A stretch of 54,460 nt of DNA from Vogesella indigofera (GCF_028548395.1 NZ_JAQQLA010000013.1:1-54460); one strand, 5' to 3'. Shown: positions 33,306 to 43,059, numbered from the stretch's first letter. The notes: a model not told the origin generated them from the sequence alone. Numbers and translations are program-made.

Positions 33306-34264
33306 CCGAAGCCCACAGCAGCCACAGCTTTACCCCTGTCGACAACGAACGTCTGTCCCGCCTGTGCGGCGCACTGGACGAGAACCTGAAACAGATCGAA
33401 ACCGGACTGGATGTCAGCATCCAGCGCCGCGGCGAGCAGTTCAGCCTGCGCGGCGAGCAGGCCGGCCGTGCACTGAGCCTGCTGCAGCGCTTTTATGCGC
33501 TGGCGGAAAAGCGCGAGCTGTCGGTGCAGGACATCCAGCTAGGGCTGGTCGAGGCACGACAGGATAATCCGCAGGACGGCCTGGACGACACCCCGACCCT
33601 GCACACCCGCCGCCGCGACCTGAAAGGCCGCACCCCGCGCCAGAGCCGCTACATCAAGGCCATCTTCAGCCATGACATCACCTTCGGCATCGGCCCGGCC
33701 GGTACCGGCAAGACCTACCTCGCCGTCGCCTGCGCGGTGGACGCGATGGAGCGCGACGCGGTGAAACGCATCGTGCTGGTGCGCCCGGCGGTGGAAGCCG
33801 GCGAGAAGCTGGGCTTCCTGCCCGGCGATCTGGCGCAGAAGGTCGACCCCTACCTGCGCCCGCTGTACGACGCGCTGTACGACCTGATGGGTTTCGACAA
33901 GGTCGCCAAGCTGTTCGAGAAGAACCTGATCGAGATCGCGCCGCTGGCCTATATGCGCGGCCGCACGCTGAACAACGCCTTCATCATCCTCGACGAGGCG
34001 CAGAACACCACGCCGGAGCAGATGAAGATGTTCCTGACCCGCATCGGCTTCGGCTCGCGCGCGGTGATCACCGGCGACGTGACCCAGATCGACCTCGCCC
34101 GCCACCAGAAGAGCGGCCTGGTCGAGGTCGAGCGCATCCTGAACCAGGTGCGCGGTATCCATTTCCACCATTTCCAGAGCGACGACGTGGTGCGCCACCC
34201 GCTGGTGCAGAAGATCGTCGACGCCTACGACCGTTACCAGATCCAAGAAGATGAAGACCGCTAA
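33302..34264 (+). CDS. ybeZ: PhoH-like ATPase (YbeZ)
   Basis: The product of about 320 residues is a PhoH-family ATPase. The Walker A motif is GPAGTGKT (131-138) and Walker B is FIILDEAQN (227-235), with [16 protein letters not shown] between. ATG 33302 overlaps the preceding stop by four nt; an ATG at 33275, in frame, would add nine residues and lacks an SD. PhoH proteins sit next to YbeY in most proteobacteria and are thought to help in rRNA processing. The 3' end overlaps ybeY by 14 nt. It lies in the usual order ybeZ-ybeY-ybeX-lnt. Confidence 0.9.
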   Translation: MTEAHSSHSFTPVDNERLSRLCGALDENLKQIETGLDVSIQRRGEQFSLRGEQAGRALSLLQRFYALAEKRELSVQDIQLGLVEARQDNPQDGLDDTPTLHTRRRDLKGRTPRQSRYIKAIFSHDITFGIGPAGTGKTYLAVACAVDAMERDAVKRIVLVRPAVEAGEKLGFLPGDLAQKVDPYLRPLYDALYDLMGFDKVAKLFEKNLIEIAPLAYMRGRTLNNAFIILDEAQNTTPEQMKMFLTRIGFGSRAVITGDVTQIDLARHQKSGLVEVERILNQVRGIHFHHFQSDDVVRHPLVQKIVDAYDRYQIQEDEDR

Positions 34265-34760
34265 ACGCAATCAAGTGCTGCAAAGGTTGGCCGCACGGCT
34301 GGACCTGACCCTCGAAGACCGGCTGGAAGCCGAACAGGCGCTACCGGAAGGCAAGCAGTGGCGCCGCTGGTGCCAGGCCGCGCTGCAGCGCGACGTGCAC
34401 AAGGCCCAGATCTCGCTGGTGGTGGTCGACGAGGCCGAAGGCCGCGCACTGAACCGCGACTACCGCGGCAAGGACTACGCCACCAACGTGCTGAGCTTCG
34501 CGCTGAACGAGGGCGACACCGTCGCCGGCATGCCGCTGTTCGGCGACCTGGTGTTCTGCGCCCCGGTGGTGGCACGCGAGGCCGCCGAGCAGGGCAAGAG
34601 CCTGGACGCGCACTACGCCCACCTCGTCGTGCACGGCATGCTGCACCTGCAGGGCCTTGACCACGAAGAGGACGACGAGGCCGAGGCGATGGAAGCGCTT
34701 GAAACCGTCATCCTCGGCAAGTTAGGCTATGCCGATCCTTACGCCGCAGAGAAACCCTGA
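34251..34760 (+). CDS. ybeY: Endoribonuclease YbeY
   Basis: The 169-residue single-strand endoribonuclease acts in 16S rRNA 3' maturation and ribosome quality control. The zinc site is HGMLHLQGLDH, with His128, His132 and His138. The ATG at 34251 lies inside ybeZ after AAGAAG. The protein is a little longer at the N-terminus than E. coli YbeY (155). The exact 13-bp word at 34283-34295 encodes QRLAAR in this non-conserved N-terminus, so it may have been gained there. Confidence 0.93.
   Translation: MKTAKRNQVLQRLAARLDLTLEDRLEAEQALPEGKQWRRWCQAALQRDVHKAQISLVVVDEAEGRALNRDYRGKDYATNVLSFALNEGDTVAGMPLFGDLVFCAPVVAREAAEQGKSLDAHYAHLVVHGMLHLQGLDHEEDDEAEAMEALETVILGKLGYADPYAAEKP
34283..34295 (+). repeat. 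13-bp dispersed word, inside ybeY
   Basis: Exact AAGGTTGGCCGCA in codons for QRLAAR in the unconserved N-terminus. Confidence 0.85.
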
Positions 34761-34769
34761 CCCGACACC

Positions 34770-35612
34770 ATGGATGATTATTCCAGTAAACCCGCGCCCA
34801 ACTGGTTCGAGCGCCTGCTCAACCGCTTTACCCACGAACCGGAAGACCGCGAAGAGCTGGTTTCCCAGCTGCATGCCGCCTTCGAGCGCAATGTGCTGGA
34901 TGCCGAAGCGCTGTCGATGATCGAAGGCGTGCTGTCCTTCTCCGAGCGCACCGTGCGCGAGGTGATGGTGCAGCGCAGCCAGATGGACGTGATCCGCCTG
35001 TCCGAGCCGATGGAAAAGCTGCTGTCGCACGTGATCGAGGCCGGCCATTCGCGCTTCCCGGTGATCGGCGAGGACAAGGACGACGTGCAGGGCATCCTGC
35101 TGAGCAAGGACCTGCTGCGCTACTTCCTGACGCCCAACGATTTCGACCTGCAGAAGACGCTGCGCCCGGTGGTATTCGTGCCGGAGAGCAAGCGCCTCGA
35201 CGGCCTGCTGCGCGAGTTCCGCGCCACCAAGACGCACATGGCGATCGTGGTCGACGAATACGGCGGCGTGTCCGGGCTGATCACCATCGAGGACGTGCTG
35301 GAAGTGATCGTCGGCGACATCGACGACGAGCACGACCTGATCGAATCGGAAGACGACATCGTGCCGGTGCGCGGCGAGCGCTACCGCGTGCTGGCCACCA
35401 CCAGCATCGACGACTTCAACGACTTCTTCGAGTGCGCACTGCCGGACGACGAGGTCGACACCATCGGCGGCCTGGTCACCGCCAATCTCGGCTACGTGCC
35501 GGTACGCGGCGAAGGTCTGCAACTGCAGGACTGGCATTTCACCGTGATCCGCGCCGACAGCCGCCGGCTGCAGGCACTGCTGGTCGAGCGCCGTCCGCAG
35601 GCAGAACGCTAG
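34770..35612 (+). CDS. corC: CBS-domain protein CorC/YbeX (HlyC/CorC family)
   Basis: The 280-residue protein has a pair of CBS domains (about 60-190), with VMVQRSQMDVIRL and DEYGGVSGLITIEDVLEVIVGDI, followed by the CorC_HlyC domain (about 200-275). It lacks a DUF21 membrane domain and so is soluble. CorC has been linked to Mg/Co efflux; the YbeX gene is also tied to ribosome upkeep in E. coli. It is nine nt after ybeY and directly joined to lnt. The DDD/EDD acidic loop before the last domain may bind Mg. Confidence 0.9.
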   Translation: MDDYSSKPAPNWFERLLNRFTHEPEDREELVSQLHAAFERNVLDAEALSMIEGVLSFSERTVREVMVQRSQMDVIRLSEPMEKLLSHVIEAGHSRFPVIGEDKDDVQGILLSKDLLRYFLTPNDFDLQKTLRPVVFVPESKRLDGLLREFRATKTHMAIVVDEYGGVSGLITIEDVLEVIVGDIDDEHDLIESEDDIVPVRGERYRVLATTSIDDFNDFFECALPDDEVDTIGGLVTANLGYVPVRGEGLQLQDWHFTVIRADSRRLQALLVERRPQAER

Positions 35613-37127
35613 ATGCTGCGTACCCTCGGTTATTTGCTGCTGGTGCTGCTGGCCGGCGCCGCCACCGTATTCGCCTTCGCCCCCTACCGCCTGTTCCTGC
35701 TGATGCCGCTGTTGCTGGCGCTGCTGCTGGAACTGGTGCAACGTTGGCCGCAACGCGCCTTCCTGCTCGGCTACGGCTGGGCACTGGCCGCCTATACCAG
35801 CAATTTCTACTGGATCTACATCAGCCTGCACGACATCGCCGGCATGCCGGCACTGATGGCCGGCGCCATGACCTTGCTGCTGCCGGCCTATCTGGCGCTA
35901 TTCCCGGCGCTGGCGGTGTGGCTGGCCTGCCGCATCGGCAACCATGGCGCCAGCCGCTGGCTGCTGCTGTTCCCGGCGTTGTGGACGCTGGGCGAGTGGC
36001 TGCGCAGCTGGATGCTGACTGGCTTCCCGTGGGGCGCCATCGGCTACAGCCAGATCACCGAAAGCCCGCTCGCCGGCTTCGCTGCCGTCACCGGCATCCA
36101 CGGCGTCACCTTTGCCGTGGCGCTGTCCGCCGCCATCCTCGTGCTGCTGCCGCGCTGGCGCCGCCTGCCGCAGCTGGCGCTGCTGGGGCTGGCCACCGCG
36201 CTGTGGGGCGGTGGTGCCTGGCTGCAGCAACAGCAGTGGACCAGCGCTAGCGGCAAACCGCTGGCGGTGTCGCTGCTGCAGGGCAATATCCCGCAATCGC
36301 TGAAATGGGATCCGGCCACCTTCGAGCTGACGCTGAGTACCTACTACCGCATGGTGGCCAGCGCGCCGCCGTCCGACCTGCTGCTGCTGCCGGAAACCGC
36401 GCTGCCGGTGTTCCTCGACGACCTCCCCTCCGGCTACCTGACCATGATCAACGGCGACGCCAGCCGCCGCCAGGCGACGCTGATCACCGGCATTCCGCGC
36501 CGCACCGACGACGGCAACGGCTATCTCAACGCGGTGGTGGCGCTGAACGACCCGGCACAGCCGTACTACGCCAAGAACCACCTGGTGCCGTTCGGCGAGT
36601 TCATCCCGCTACCGGCGGTGACCGGCTGGATCTACCGCTTCATGGACATGCCGCTGTCCGGCTTCAGCCGCGGCGGTGACAGCCAGACCCCGCTGGCTGT
36701 GGCTGACCAACGCATCGCCTTCAACGTCTGCTACGAGGACGGCTTCGGCGAGGAACTGATCGGCCCCGCAGCCGGCGCCACCATGCTCGCCAACGTCAGC
36801 AACCTAGCCTGGTTCGGCAGCAGCAACGCCATGAGCCAGCAACTGCAGCTGTCGCAGGCACGAGTGCTGGAAACCGGGCGCCCGATGCTGCGCGCCACCA
36901 ATACCGGCATGACCGCGGTGATTGATGCTAGCGGCGAGGTGCAGACCGTGGCGGCGCCGGACACCCGGCAGACGCTGACGGCACAGGTACAGGGCCGCAG
37001 CGGGCTGACCCCGTACATGCGCTACGGCAATGCGCCGGTGTTGTGGGGCTGTGTGGCGCTACTGCTGGTCGGCATCGCCCTGCACGGCTGGCAGCGTTAC
37101 CGGCGCCAGTTACTGGCCGCGGCATGA
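35613..37127 (+). CDS. lnt: Apolipoprotein N-acyltransferase Lnt
   Basis: The 504-residue inner-membrane enzyme adds the third acyl chain to lipoproteins. The N-terminal half has five or six membrane helices, and the C-terminal half is a nitrilase domain with the catalytic triad Glu261 (LPETALP), Lys321 (YAKNHLVPFGE) and Cys373 (NVCYEDGF). ATG 35613 follows the corC stop with no gap. A final hydrophobic helix (about 478-496) is present. A one-mismatch 13-bp word (35740-35752) encodes VQRWPQ. The cognate substrate lipoproteins may include the product of 32964-33305. Confidence 0.93.
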   Translation: MLRTLGYLLLVLLAGAATVFAFAPYRLFLLMPLLLALLLELVQRWPQRAFLLGYGWALAAYTSNFYWIYISLHDIAGMPALMAGAMTLLLPAYLALFPALAVWLACRIGNHGASRWLLLFPALWTLGEWLRSWMLTGFPWGAIGYSQITESPLAGFAAVTGIHGVTFAVALSAAILVLLPRWRRLPQLALLGLATALWGGGAWLQQQQWTSASGKPLAVSLLQGNIPQSLKWDPATFELTLSTYYRMVASAPPSDLLLLPETALPVFLDDLPSGYLTMINGDASRRQATLITGIPRRTDDGNGYLNAVVALNDPAQPYYAKNHLVPFGEFIPLPAVTGWIYRFMDMPLSGFSRGGDSQTPLAVADQRIAFNVCYEDGFGEELIGPAAGATMLANVSNLAWFGSSNAMSQQLQLSQARVLETGRPMLRATNTGMTAVIDASGEVQTVAAPDTRQTLTAQVQGRSGLTPYMRYGNAPVLWGCVALLLVGIALHGWQRYRRQLLAAA

Positions 37128-37129
37128 AC

Positions 37130-37158
37130 AAAGCCCGACGCGATGCGTCGGGCTTTTT
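37130..37158 (+). terminator. Rho-independent terminator of the lnt operon
   Basis: The stem GCCCGACGC (37133-37141) pairs with GCGTCGGGC (37145-37153), loop GAT, preceded by AAA and followed by five T's. Confidence 0.92.
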
Positions 37159-37167
37159 GTTGCGCAC

Positions 37168-37197
37168 AAGGTTGGCCGCAGGCTTGCGGCCAACCTT
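37168..37197. repeat. Inverted pair of the 13-bp word between lnt and the chemoreceptor
   Basis: AAGGTTGGCCGCA (37168-37180) and TGCGGCCAACCTT (37185-37197) are separated by GGCT; the paired arms extend to ACAAGG/CCTTGT. It sits ten nt past the lnt terminator and nine nt before the convergent chemoreceptor stop. There is no U-run, so it is not a classical terminator by itself. Confidence 0.8.
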
Positions 37198-37206
37198 GTC
37201 ATGCCG

Positions 37207-38847
37207 TCACACGTGGAAGCGCGACACCATCTGCCGCAGATTGCCGGTCAGGCCGTGCAACTCGCCGATGGCACCGGAAGTGTGGCCGGCAGCCTCGGCA
37301 TTCTGCGCCGCCGCCTGCGCGATCTGCTCGACGTGGCGGGTGATCTCCTCGCTGGCGTGGCCCTGCTCCGACAGCGCCTGCGAAATGTCGTTTACCACCG
37401 CCACCACGCCTCCGGCGCTGTCGCGGATCTGGCGGATCGACTCGCCGCCCTTCTCCGCCAGCGCCAGCCCGGATTTCACCCGTTCCACCGCCTCTTCCAT
37501 ATTGCTGCGCGACGCCTCGGAGCCGCTCTGGATCTCGCGGATCATCACCGCGATCTCCTGCGTCGCCTGGCCGGTGCGCTCCGACAGCTTGCGTACCTCG
37601 TCGGCTACCACGGCAAAGCCGCGGCCCAGCTCGCCGGCTCGCGCTGCCTCGATCGCCGCGTTCAGCGCCAGCAGGTTGGTCTGGTCGGCAATGTCCTTGA
37701 TCACCTGCATGATGGTGGAGATGGTCTGCGTCTTGCTGACCAGATCACCGATGGTCAGCGCCGCCTGATCCACCGACTCGTTGATGCGGTGCATCTCGTC
37801 CACCGCGCGCGAGATCACCTCGCCACCGTTGTGCGACAGCTGGCCGGAACTGGCTGACACCGCGTGCGCGTGGCTGGCCAGTTCGGAAATCTGCTTGATG
37901 CTGGCGGTCAGCTCCTCAATCGAGACCGCCATGTCGCTGGCGGCGCGGCTTTGCTGCTCGGAGCCGGTGGCCACCGCGGTGGCGCTGCCGGAAATATTGC
38001 CGGCCATGCCGGTCAGGCTATGGCTGCTGTCGGCGATGCCGCCGACCAGCTCGCGCAGGTGCTGCTGCATGTCGGCCACCGCCGCCAGCAGGCTGTCCTT
38101 GTCGCTGGCCGCCACCGGCACCGCAACATTGAGCTGGCCCTGGGCAATCTGGCGCACTACGTCACGCGTCAGCGCCGGCTCGCCGCCCAGCTGCTGCATC
38201 ACGCTGCGGCGGGTCAGGTAGCCGATCAGCACCACCAGCAGCAGCGCGACAAAGATCTCGGCGAACAGCAGCAGTGCGGTATTGCGCAGCGCCAGCGCCA
38301 CATCGTCAAGGTAGATGCCGGTACCCACCACCCAGCCCCACTTGCCGCTGGTGGCGAGGTAGGACAGCTTAGGCTGCGGCTGGTCAAAGCCCGGCTTGTC
38401 CCACACGTAGGACACAAAATTGCGGCCATTCCCCTCGCGCACCGCCTGTTCGAACAGCTCGCCGAGGTTGACGCCGGTCGGATCCTTGATGGTCTTCAGG
38501 TTGGTGCCGGCCAGCTGCGGCTTCGCGCCGTGCGCCACCCACACCCAGCCGGGATCGAAGGCAAAGAAATACTCGCGCTCGTCGTAGCGCATGCTATTGA
38601 GCACGGTGATCGCCTGCTGCTTGGCGTCGGCCTCGGACAGCTTGCCGGCAGCGGCCATCTCCTCGTAACCCTTGATCAGGGTGACCGCGCTCTCCACCAG
38701 ATTGCGCACCTTGTCCCGGCGGTCGGCGTACAGCGAGGCGCGCTCGAAGTACAGCGTGATGCCGCCGATGATACAGAGCAGCACCGCTACCAGCACCACC
38801 TGCAATTGCAAACGGCGCCTCAATGACATCGTCCCGTTACTGCTCAT
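37207..38847 (-). CDS. Methyl-accepting chemotaxis protein
   Basis: The 546-residue chemoreceptor has a first membrane helix at about 14-36, a single-Cache-like periplasmic sensor (37-190, with [22 protein letters not shown] and [16 protein letters not shown]) and a second helix at about 191-213. A HAMP domain and a long helical signalling domain follow, ending in the hairpin tip with [19 protein letters not shown]. The sCache_2 type often senses organic acids, but the ligand is unknown. ATG 38847 follows AAGGAG by eight nt. A C-terminal pentapeptide CheR tether is not seen (ends SRFHV). Confidence 0.9.
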   Translation of the reverse strand: MSSNGTMSLRRRLQLQVVLVAVLLCIIGGITLYFERASLYADRRDKVRNLVESAVTLIKGYEEMAAAGKLSEADAKQQAITVLNSMRYDEREYFFAFDPGWVWVAHGAKPQLAGTNLKTIKDPTGVNLGELFEQAVREGNGRNFVSYVWDKPGFDQPQPKLSYLATSGKWGWVVGTGIYLDDVALALRNTALLLFAEIFVALLLVVLIGYLTRRSVMQQLGGEPALTRDVVRQIAQGQLNVAVPVAASDKDSLLAAVADMQQHLRELVGGIADSSHSLTGMAGNISGSATAVATGSEQQSRAASDMAVSIEELTASIKQISELASHAHAVSASSGQLSHNGGEVISRAVDEMHRINESVDQAALTIGDLVSKTQTISTIMQVIKDIADQTNLLALNAAIEAARAGELGRGFAVVADEVRKLSERTGQATQEIAVMIREIQSGSEASRSNMEEAVERVKSGLALAEKGGESIRQIRDSAGGVVAVVNDISQALSEQGHASEEITRHVEQIAQAAAQNAEAAGHTSGAIGELHGLTGNLRQMVSRFHV

Positions 38848-38956
38848 CGCTACTCTCCTTGTCGTTTTATGTCGCCGTGTGTGCCGGCGTGCTTATTTAG
38901 TATCACTTTATGTAAACCACCACTAGAGCAATTGCCCTTTTTAAAGCATTTAACCA

Positions 38957-38981
38957 GAAAAAAACCCGGCTTGGGCCGGGT
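38957..38981 (-). terminator. Rho-independent terminator facing left
   Basis: The minus strand reads ACCCGGC-CCAA-GCCGGGT followed by seven T's (38958-38964). It implies transcription from right to left across 39.0-39.3 kb, where no intact gene is seen. Confidence 0.82.
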
Positions 38982-39728
38982 AAAATAGCGATGGAGGGTA
39001 ATCCCTCATCGATACATGGTTATTTCATTATTGGAATCACGAAGTCGATGGCCGGTTTTCCGGCCAATGCGTAGTAATGATCTGTACGCGGCTATAGCGC
39101 CCCTTCCGGACCGTGGCAGTGGTGGGCAGTAAACAACGACACCTTCCCGCCGCTGGCAGCAGTGGAACGCCATCGGCAGCGGAATCGGCACGTGGACCCG
39201 GAACATGTCGAGTTGGATATGGCGTATTCGCGCGCCGCGGCACCGGCGCTAGTGAAGATGCGGCTGCCGTAACCGCACTGGGGGCATTGATCAACGGCAT
39301 GCACTTTCGAAGTCAAGCGCCCGCACCAGCGCCGGAATGCAGCTAGAGTTACTCACAGGGGCGGAAGACTACAGATAGTCGCTATCAATGGCTGCTTGCA
39401 GGACGCTGTTAGCAGCAGAAAGTGATTGCCGTGTCTTGGGTGAGGCAACGATCCGCAGCGGCTACCTTTACACCCATGGCACCGCCCAGTGCTGCAAATA
39501 TGGCCAGCACCGAATAGCATGAATTACCCTGGGCAGCACGATAGCGGAGAGCGGGATGCCATGCCGTGTGTTGGGCAACGCCGATCAGGCGGAACCGAAC
39601 AATATCATCGGCACCAGCATTTCACGCGCTGCGACCAGCGCTACCAACTGCACAACGGGCAGGCTATGACCGAAGTACCAACTGCCGTAGGCAGCACTGC
39701 GGCGAGGTCATCTACTTGGCGAAGGCAA
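38982..39728. pseudogene. No intact gene; possible remnants of Ogr/Delta-like zinc-ribbon ORFs
   Basis: The 750-bp stretch between two terminators holds only short ORFs. On the minus strand (39092-39316) one reads CPQCGYGSRIFTSAG then AREYAISNSTCSG, similar in layout to phage Ogr/Delta zinc fingers (CPxCG, RI-TS, then Y-x-x-x-N-x-x-C). On the plus strand 39388-39522 reads CRVLGEATIRSG then QCCKYGQH, and 39610-39731 reads STNCRRQHCGEVIYL; both resemble parts of the same fold with cysteines lost. The frames are broken. Composition is close to the rest of the genome. The idea rests on short motifs. Confidence 0.3.
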
Positions 39729-39757
39729 TAAAAAAGCCGGCTTGCGCCGGCTTTTTT
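39729..39757. terminator. Bidirectional rho-independent terminator after rplQ
   Basis: The stem GCCGGC (39736-39741, 39746-39751), loop TTGC, is flanked by six A's and six T's. It closes the alpha operon on the minus strand 12 nt past rplQ, and on the plus strand would end any transcript from 39.4-39.7 kb. Confidence 0.92.
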
Positions 39758-39769
39758 ACTTGAAGCTGC

Positions 39770-40159
39770 TTATTCAGCAGCTTCTACTGCAACTGCTTCT
39801 TCTGCACGATCCACCAGTTCAACCAGTGCCATCGGAGCGTTGTCGCCCTGACGGAAGCCGTACTTCAGAATACGCACATAGCCACCATTGCGGTTAGCAA
39901 AACGTGGGCCGAGTTCGTCAAACAGTTTTACAACCATTTCACGATCACGAGTGCGGTCAAAAGCCAGACGACGGTTGGCCAGCGATGGCTTCTTACCCAA
40001 GGTAATCAGCGGCTCGGCGACACGGCGCAGTTCTTTGGCCTTTGGCAGAGTAGTCACGATCACTTCGTGACGCAGCAACGAGTTAGCCATATTGCGAAGC
40101 ATCGCAAGACGGTGGCTGCTCGTACGGTTCAATTTACGATTACTGTTACGATGACGCAT
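39770..40159 (-). CDS. rplQ: 50S ribosomal protein L17
   Basis: The 129-residue protein starts [20 protein letters not shown] and contains [20 protein letters not shown], the L17 hallmark. It sits near the exit of the peptide tunnel in the 50S. The alanine/glutamate-rich tail ([11 protein letters not shown]) is longer and more acidic than in E. coli. It is the last gene of the alpha operon, 22 nt after rpoA, and is followed by a strong terminator. Confidence 0.98.
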   Translation of the reverse strand: MRHRNSNRKLNRTSSHRLAMLRNMANSLLRHEVIVTTLPKAKELRRVAEPLITLGKKPSLANRRLAFDRTRDREMVVKLFDELGPRFANRNGGYVRILKYGFRQGDNAPMALVELVDRAEEAVAVEAAE

Positions 40160-40181
40160 TTTAGTGTCCTTTTATCCCGAC

Positions 40182-41165
40182 TTACGGCTTCTCAAGACCA
40201 GCCGGTGGCCAGTTCTCAAGTTTCATGCCAAGGGTCAGGCCTTTAGAAGCGAGAACTTCCTTGATCTCATTCAGAGACTTGCGACCAAGGTTCGGAGTCT
40301 TCAGCAGCTCGGTTTCCGTACGCTGAATGAGATCACCGATGTAGTAAATGTTCTCTGCCTTCAGACAGTTGGCGGAACGTACCGTAAGTTCGAGATCGTC
40401 AACCGGACGCAGCAAGATCGGATCGATCGGCGGCGCCTTTTCAACGATTTCCTCAACTGCGGTGCCTTGCAAGTCTGCAAAAATCGACAGCTGATCAACC
40501 AGGATGCGGGCAGCAATACGCACTGCTTCTTCCGGCTCGATCACGCCATTGGTCTCGATGTCCAGCACCAGACGGTCAAGGTCTGTGCGCTGCTCCACAC
40601 GGGCGCTCTCAACATTGAAGCTGCAGCGGTTCACCGGGGAGAACGAAGCATCGAGCTGGATGGTGCCGATGGTACGGTTGTCATCATGGCTGATGCGGGC
40701 GGAAACTGGCTGGTAGCCACGACCCTTCTCAACTTTGACTTCCATATCAATCTTGCCGCCAACCGACAGGTTGCAGATGACGTGATCAGGGTTGATCACC
40801 TCAACATCGTGCGGCAATTCCAGATCACCAGCCAAGACAGGGCCTTCACCTTCCTTTTTCAAGGAAAGAATGACACTGTCACGACCATGCAGTTTGAGTA
40901 CTACACCCTTCAGGTTCAGAAGAATGTCGACGACATCCTCCCGAACACCGTCAAGAGCGGAATACTCATGCAAAACGCCAGCAATAGTAACTTCGGTCGG
41001 TGCGTAACCAGGCATCGACGAGAGCAGAATCCGGCGCAGGGCGTTACCCAGAGTATGGGCATAACCACGCTCGAACGGCTCCATCGACACACGGGCGTGT
41101 GTAGCCGAAACCGGCTGCACATCGATCAAACGCGGTTTCAGAAATTCCGAAGCGCTGTTTTGCAT
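40182..41165 (-). CDS. rpoA: RNA polymerase alpha subunit
   Basis: The 327-residue alpha subunit has the N-terminal dimer and assembly domain ([20 protein letters not shown] around residues 34-53) and the C-terminal DNA/activator domain (about 245-310, [19 protein letters not shown]). The ATG at 41165 was chosen because AAGGA lies six nt upstream; the ATG at 41171 abuts the SD. It lies between rpsD and rplQ as usual. Confidence 0.98.
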   Translation of the reverse strand: MQNSASEFLKPRLIDVQPVSATHARVSMEPFERGYAHTLGNALRRILLSSMPGYAPTEVTIAGVLHEYSALDGVREDVVDILLNLKGVVLKLHGRDSVILSLKKEGEGPVLAGDLELPHDVEVINPDHVICNLSVGGKIDMEVKVEKGRGYQPVSARISHDDNRTIGTIQLDASFSPVNRCSFNVESARVEQRTDLDRLVLDIETNGVIEPEEAVRIAARILVDQLSIFADLQGTAVEEIVEKAPPIDPILLRPVDDLELTVRSANCLKAENIYYIGDLIQRTETELLKTPNLGRKSLNEIKEVLASKGLTLGMKLENWPPAGLEKP

Positions 41166-41188
41166 AGTCATTCCTTAAGAGCTAGCGA

Positions 41189-41809
41189 TTACTTGGAGTA
41201 ATATTCCACAACGAGCTGCTCGTTGATATCGCTAGACAGCTCGGAACGCTCAGGAGCAGTCTTGAAGACACCTTCCATCTTCTTGCTGTCAACAGCAACC
41301 CACGAAGGGAAGCCGATTTGCTCGGCAAGAGCCAAGCCTTCCTGAATACGCACTTGCTTCTTGGACTTTTCGCGAATAGCAACAACGTCGCCTGCTTTCA
41401 CCTGGAAAGAAGGAATATTCACAATCTGACCATTCACAGTGATTGCCTTGTGGCTAACCAGCTGACGTGCTTCAGCACGGGTAGAACCAAAGCCCATGCG
41501 ATAAACAACGTTGTCCAGACGGGCTTCAAGGATCTTCAGCAGGTTTTCACCGGTGGAGCCTTGACGACGAGCTGCTTCAGCAAAGTACTTACGGAATTGA
41601 CGTTCCATAATGCCGTAAATACGACGAACTTTCTGCTTTTCACGCAGCTGTACACCATAGTCAGACAGACGGCCTTTTTTCGCGCCGTGCTGACCAGGAG
41701 GGGTATCAAGCTTACACTTGGAATCAAGTGCGCGACGGGCACTCTTCAGGAAGAGATCAGTCCCTTCGCGACGAGCAAGCTTACATTTTGGGCCAATATA
41801 ACGTGCCAT
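41189..41809 (-). CDS. rpsD: 30S ribosomal protein S4
   Basis: The 206-residue S4 starts [22 protein letters not shown], with an S4 RNA-binding domain around residues 96-160 ([27 protein letters not shown]). It is an early 16S rRNA binder at the 5' domain and, in E. coli, the translational repressor of this alpha operon. The zinc cysteines of some S4 forms are not present (only Cys9 and Cys33). Confidence 0.98.
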   Translation of the reverse strand: MARYIGPKCKLARREGTDLFLKSARRALDSKCKLDTPPGQHGAKKGRLSDYGVQLREKQKVRRIYGIMERQFRKYFAEAARRQGSTGENLLKILEARLDNVVYRMGFGSTRAEARQLVSHKAITVNGQIVNIPSFQVKAGDVVAIREKSKKQVRIQEGLALAEQIGFPSWVAVDSKKMEGVFKTAPERSELSSDINEQLVVEYYSK

Positions 41810-41827
41810 GTTCTCAGACTCTCCGGA

Positions 41828-42223
41828 TTAGATACGACGTTTCTTGGGAGGGCGACATCCGTTGTGTGGTACCGGAGTCACGTCGGAGATGCTGGTAACT
41901 TTGAAGCCAAGGGCGTTCAGGGCACGCACGGAGGATTCACGACCAGGGCCTGGGCCCTTGATACGAACCTCAAGGTTCTTTACACCATATTCTTGGGCAA
42001 CTTTACCAGCGTGCTCTGCAGCTACCTGAGCTGCAAACGGTGTACTTTTACGCGAGCCTTTAAAACCAGCACCGCCGGAGGTAGCCCAAGACAAAGCATT
42101 CCCTTGACGGTCAGTGATGGTGATGATGGTGTTATTAAAGGAAGCGTGAACGTGGACGATGCCATCGCTTACGCTTTTGCGTACCTTTTTGCGTACACGC
42201 ACTGCTGTGTTTGCTTTAGCCAT
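41828..42223 (-). CDS. rpsK: 30S ribosomal protein S11
   Basis: The 131-residue S11 has [19 protein letters not shown] near the N-terminus and [18 protein letters not shown], ending in [12 protein letters not shown]. It lies on the platform of the 30S by the mRNA exit. The Asn-Gly in PHNG is the usual isoaspartate site. It lies 18 nt after rpsD and 15 nt before rpsM. Confidence 0.98.
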   Translation of the reverse strand: MAKANTAVRVRKKVRKSVSDGIVHVHASFNNTIITITDRQGNALSWATSGGAGFKGSRKSTPFAAQVAAEHAGKVAQEYGVKNLEVRIKGPGPGRESSVRALNALGFKVTSISDVTPVPHNGCRPPKKRRI

Positions 42224-42238
42224 TATCTATGTTCCTTA

Positions 42239-42601
42239 TTACTTCTTGCCGGCGATCGGCTTGCGCGGACCCTTACGGGTACGTGCATTCGTGCGGGTGC
42301 GCTGACCACGGCAAGGCAGACCGCGACGATGGCGGAAACCGCGATAAGAACCCATGTCCATCAAACGCTTGATGCTCATGGTAATTTCGCGACGCAGGTC
42401 ACCTTCAACAGTGAACTTGCTGACTTCTACACGCAGAGATTCCATCTCGGCTTCGGTCAAATCCTTGATCTTGGAAGAAGGATTAACACTCGCGGAAGCA
42501 CAAATGAGCTTCGCACGAGTAGAACCGATGCCATAGATAGCCTGCAGGCCGATAACGGCATGCGCATGATTGGGGATGTTTACCCCTGCAATACGGGCCA
42601 T
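42239..42601 (-). CDS. rpsM: 30S ribosomal protein S13
   Basis: The 120-residue S13 starts [26 protein letters not shown] and ends in the basic [22 protein letters not shown] tail that reaches the P-site tRNA. It forms bridges between subunits in the head of the 30S. It is the first gene of the alpha operon, with its own promoter-like sequence upstream. Confidence 0.98.
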   Translation of the reverse strand: MARIAGVNIPNHAHAVIGLQAIYGIGSTRAKLICASASVNPSSKIKDLTEAEMESLRVEVSKFTVEGDLRREITMSIKRLMDMGSYRGFRHRRGLPCRGQRTRTNARTRKGPRKPIAGKK

Positions 42602-42639
42602 TCTCTTTCCTTAAGCTTTACGAGCTTGAAAAGGTTGCG

Positions 42640-42677
42640 ATTGTAACATACGAAAACCCGGCTAACAAATGTTAGCC
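42640..42677 (-). promoter_or_regulatory. Putative alpha-operon promoter overlapped by a hairpin at the rpmJ end
   Basis: The minus strand has TTGTTA (42663-42668), a 17-nt spacer and TACAAT (42640-42645), about 40 nt before rpsM. The palindrome GGCTAACA/TGTTAGCC (42660-42667, 42670-42677) contains the rpmJ stop and the -35 box, and is followed by GGGTTTTC. It could be a weak terminator for the spc operon or an operator for the promoter, or both. Confidence 0.5.
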
Positions 42678-42785
42678 TTGTTTTTGTTTGTGACGCGGAT
42701 CAGTGCAGATCACTCGTACCACACGATTGCGGCGAATGATTTTGCAGTTACGGCAAATTTTCTTTACCGAAGGTTGTACACGCAT
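42672..42785 (-). CDS. rpmJ: 50S ribosomal protein L36
   Basis: This 37-residue protein is too short for a general ORF cutoff. Reads [20 protein letters not shown] and ends [11 protein letters not shown]. The zinc ligands are CRNC and C-x4-H (Cys11, Cys14, Cys27, His32), so it is the zinc-binding form. It lies in its usual place between infA and rpsM. Confidence 0.95.
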   Translation of the reverse strand: MRVQPSVKKICRNCKIIRRNRVVRVICTDPRHKQKQG

Positions 42786-42820
42786 TTCAGTTCCTTTCTA
42801 TCTGAAAAGAGCAAGTGCGA

Positions 42821-43039
42821 CTACTTCGCACGGAACACAATACGGGCACGGGACAAATCATAAGGTGTCATTTCTACTGTCACCTTATCTCCCGGCAGGA
42901 TGCGGATGTAGTGCATCCGCATCTTTCCGGAAATATACCCGAGCACAATGTGTCCATTCTCGAGCTTGACCTTGAAAGTTGCGCTAGGCAAATTTTCCAG
43001 GATCTCGCCCTGCATCTGGATGGTATCTTCTTTAGCCAT
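42821..43039 (-). CDS. infA: Translation initiation factor IF-1
   Basis: The 72-residue OB-fold protein has [20 protein letters not shown] at the start and [25 protein letters not shown] in the core. It binds the 30S A site with IF-2 and IF-3. It lies between secY and rpmJ, as in many proteobacteria with the long spc operon. Confidence 0.97.
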   Translation of the reverse strand: MAKEDTIQMQGEILENLPSATFKVKLENGHIVLGYISGKMRMHYIRILPGDKVTVEMTPYDLSRARIVFRAK

Positions 43040-43059
43040 AAAACTGCTACCGTTGACCG

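Noticed and set aside
38880..38940. Sigma-28-type promoter for the chemoreceptor
   Set aside because: The TAAA and GCCGATAA boxes at the needed spacing were not found; the AT-rich stretch has no convincing pair of boxes.
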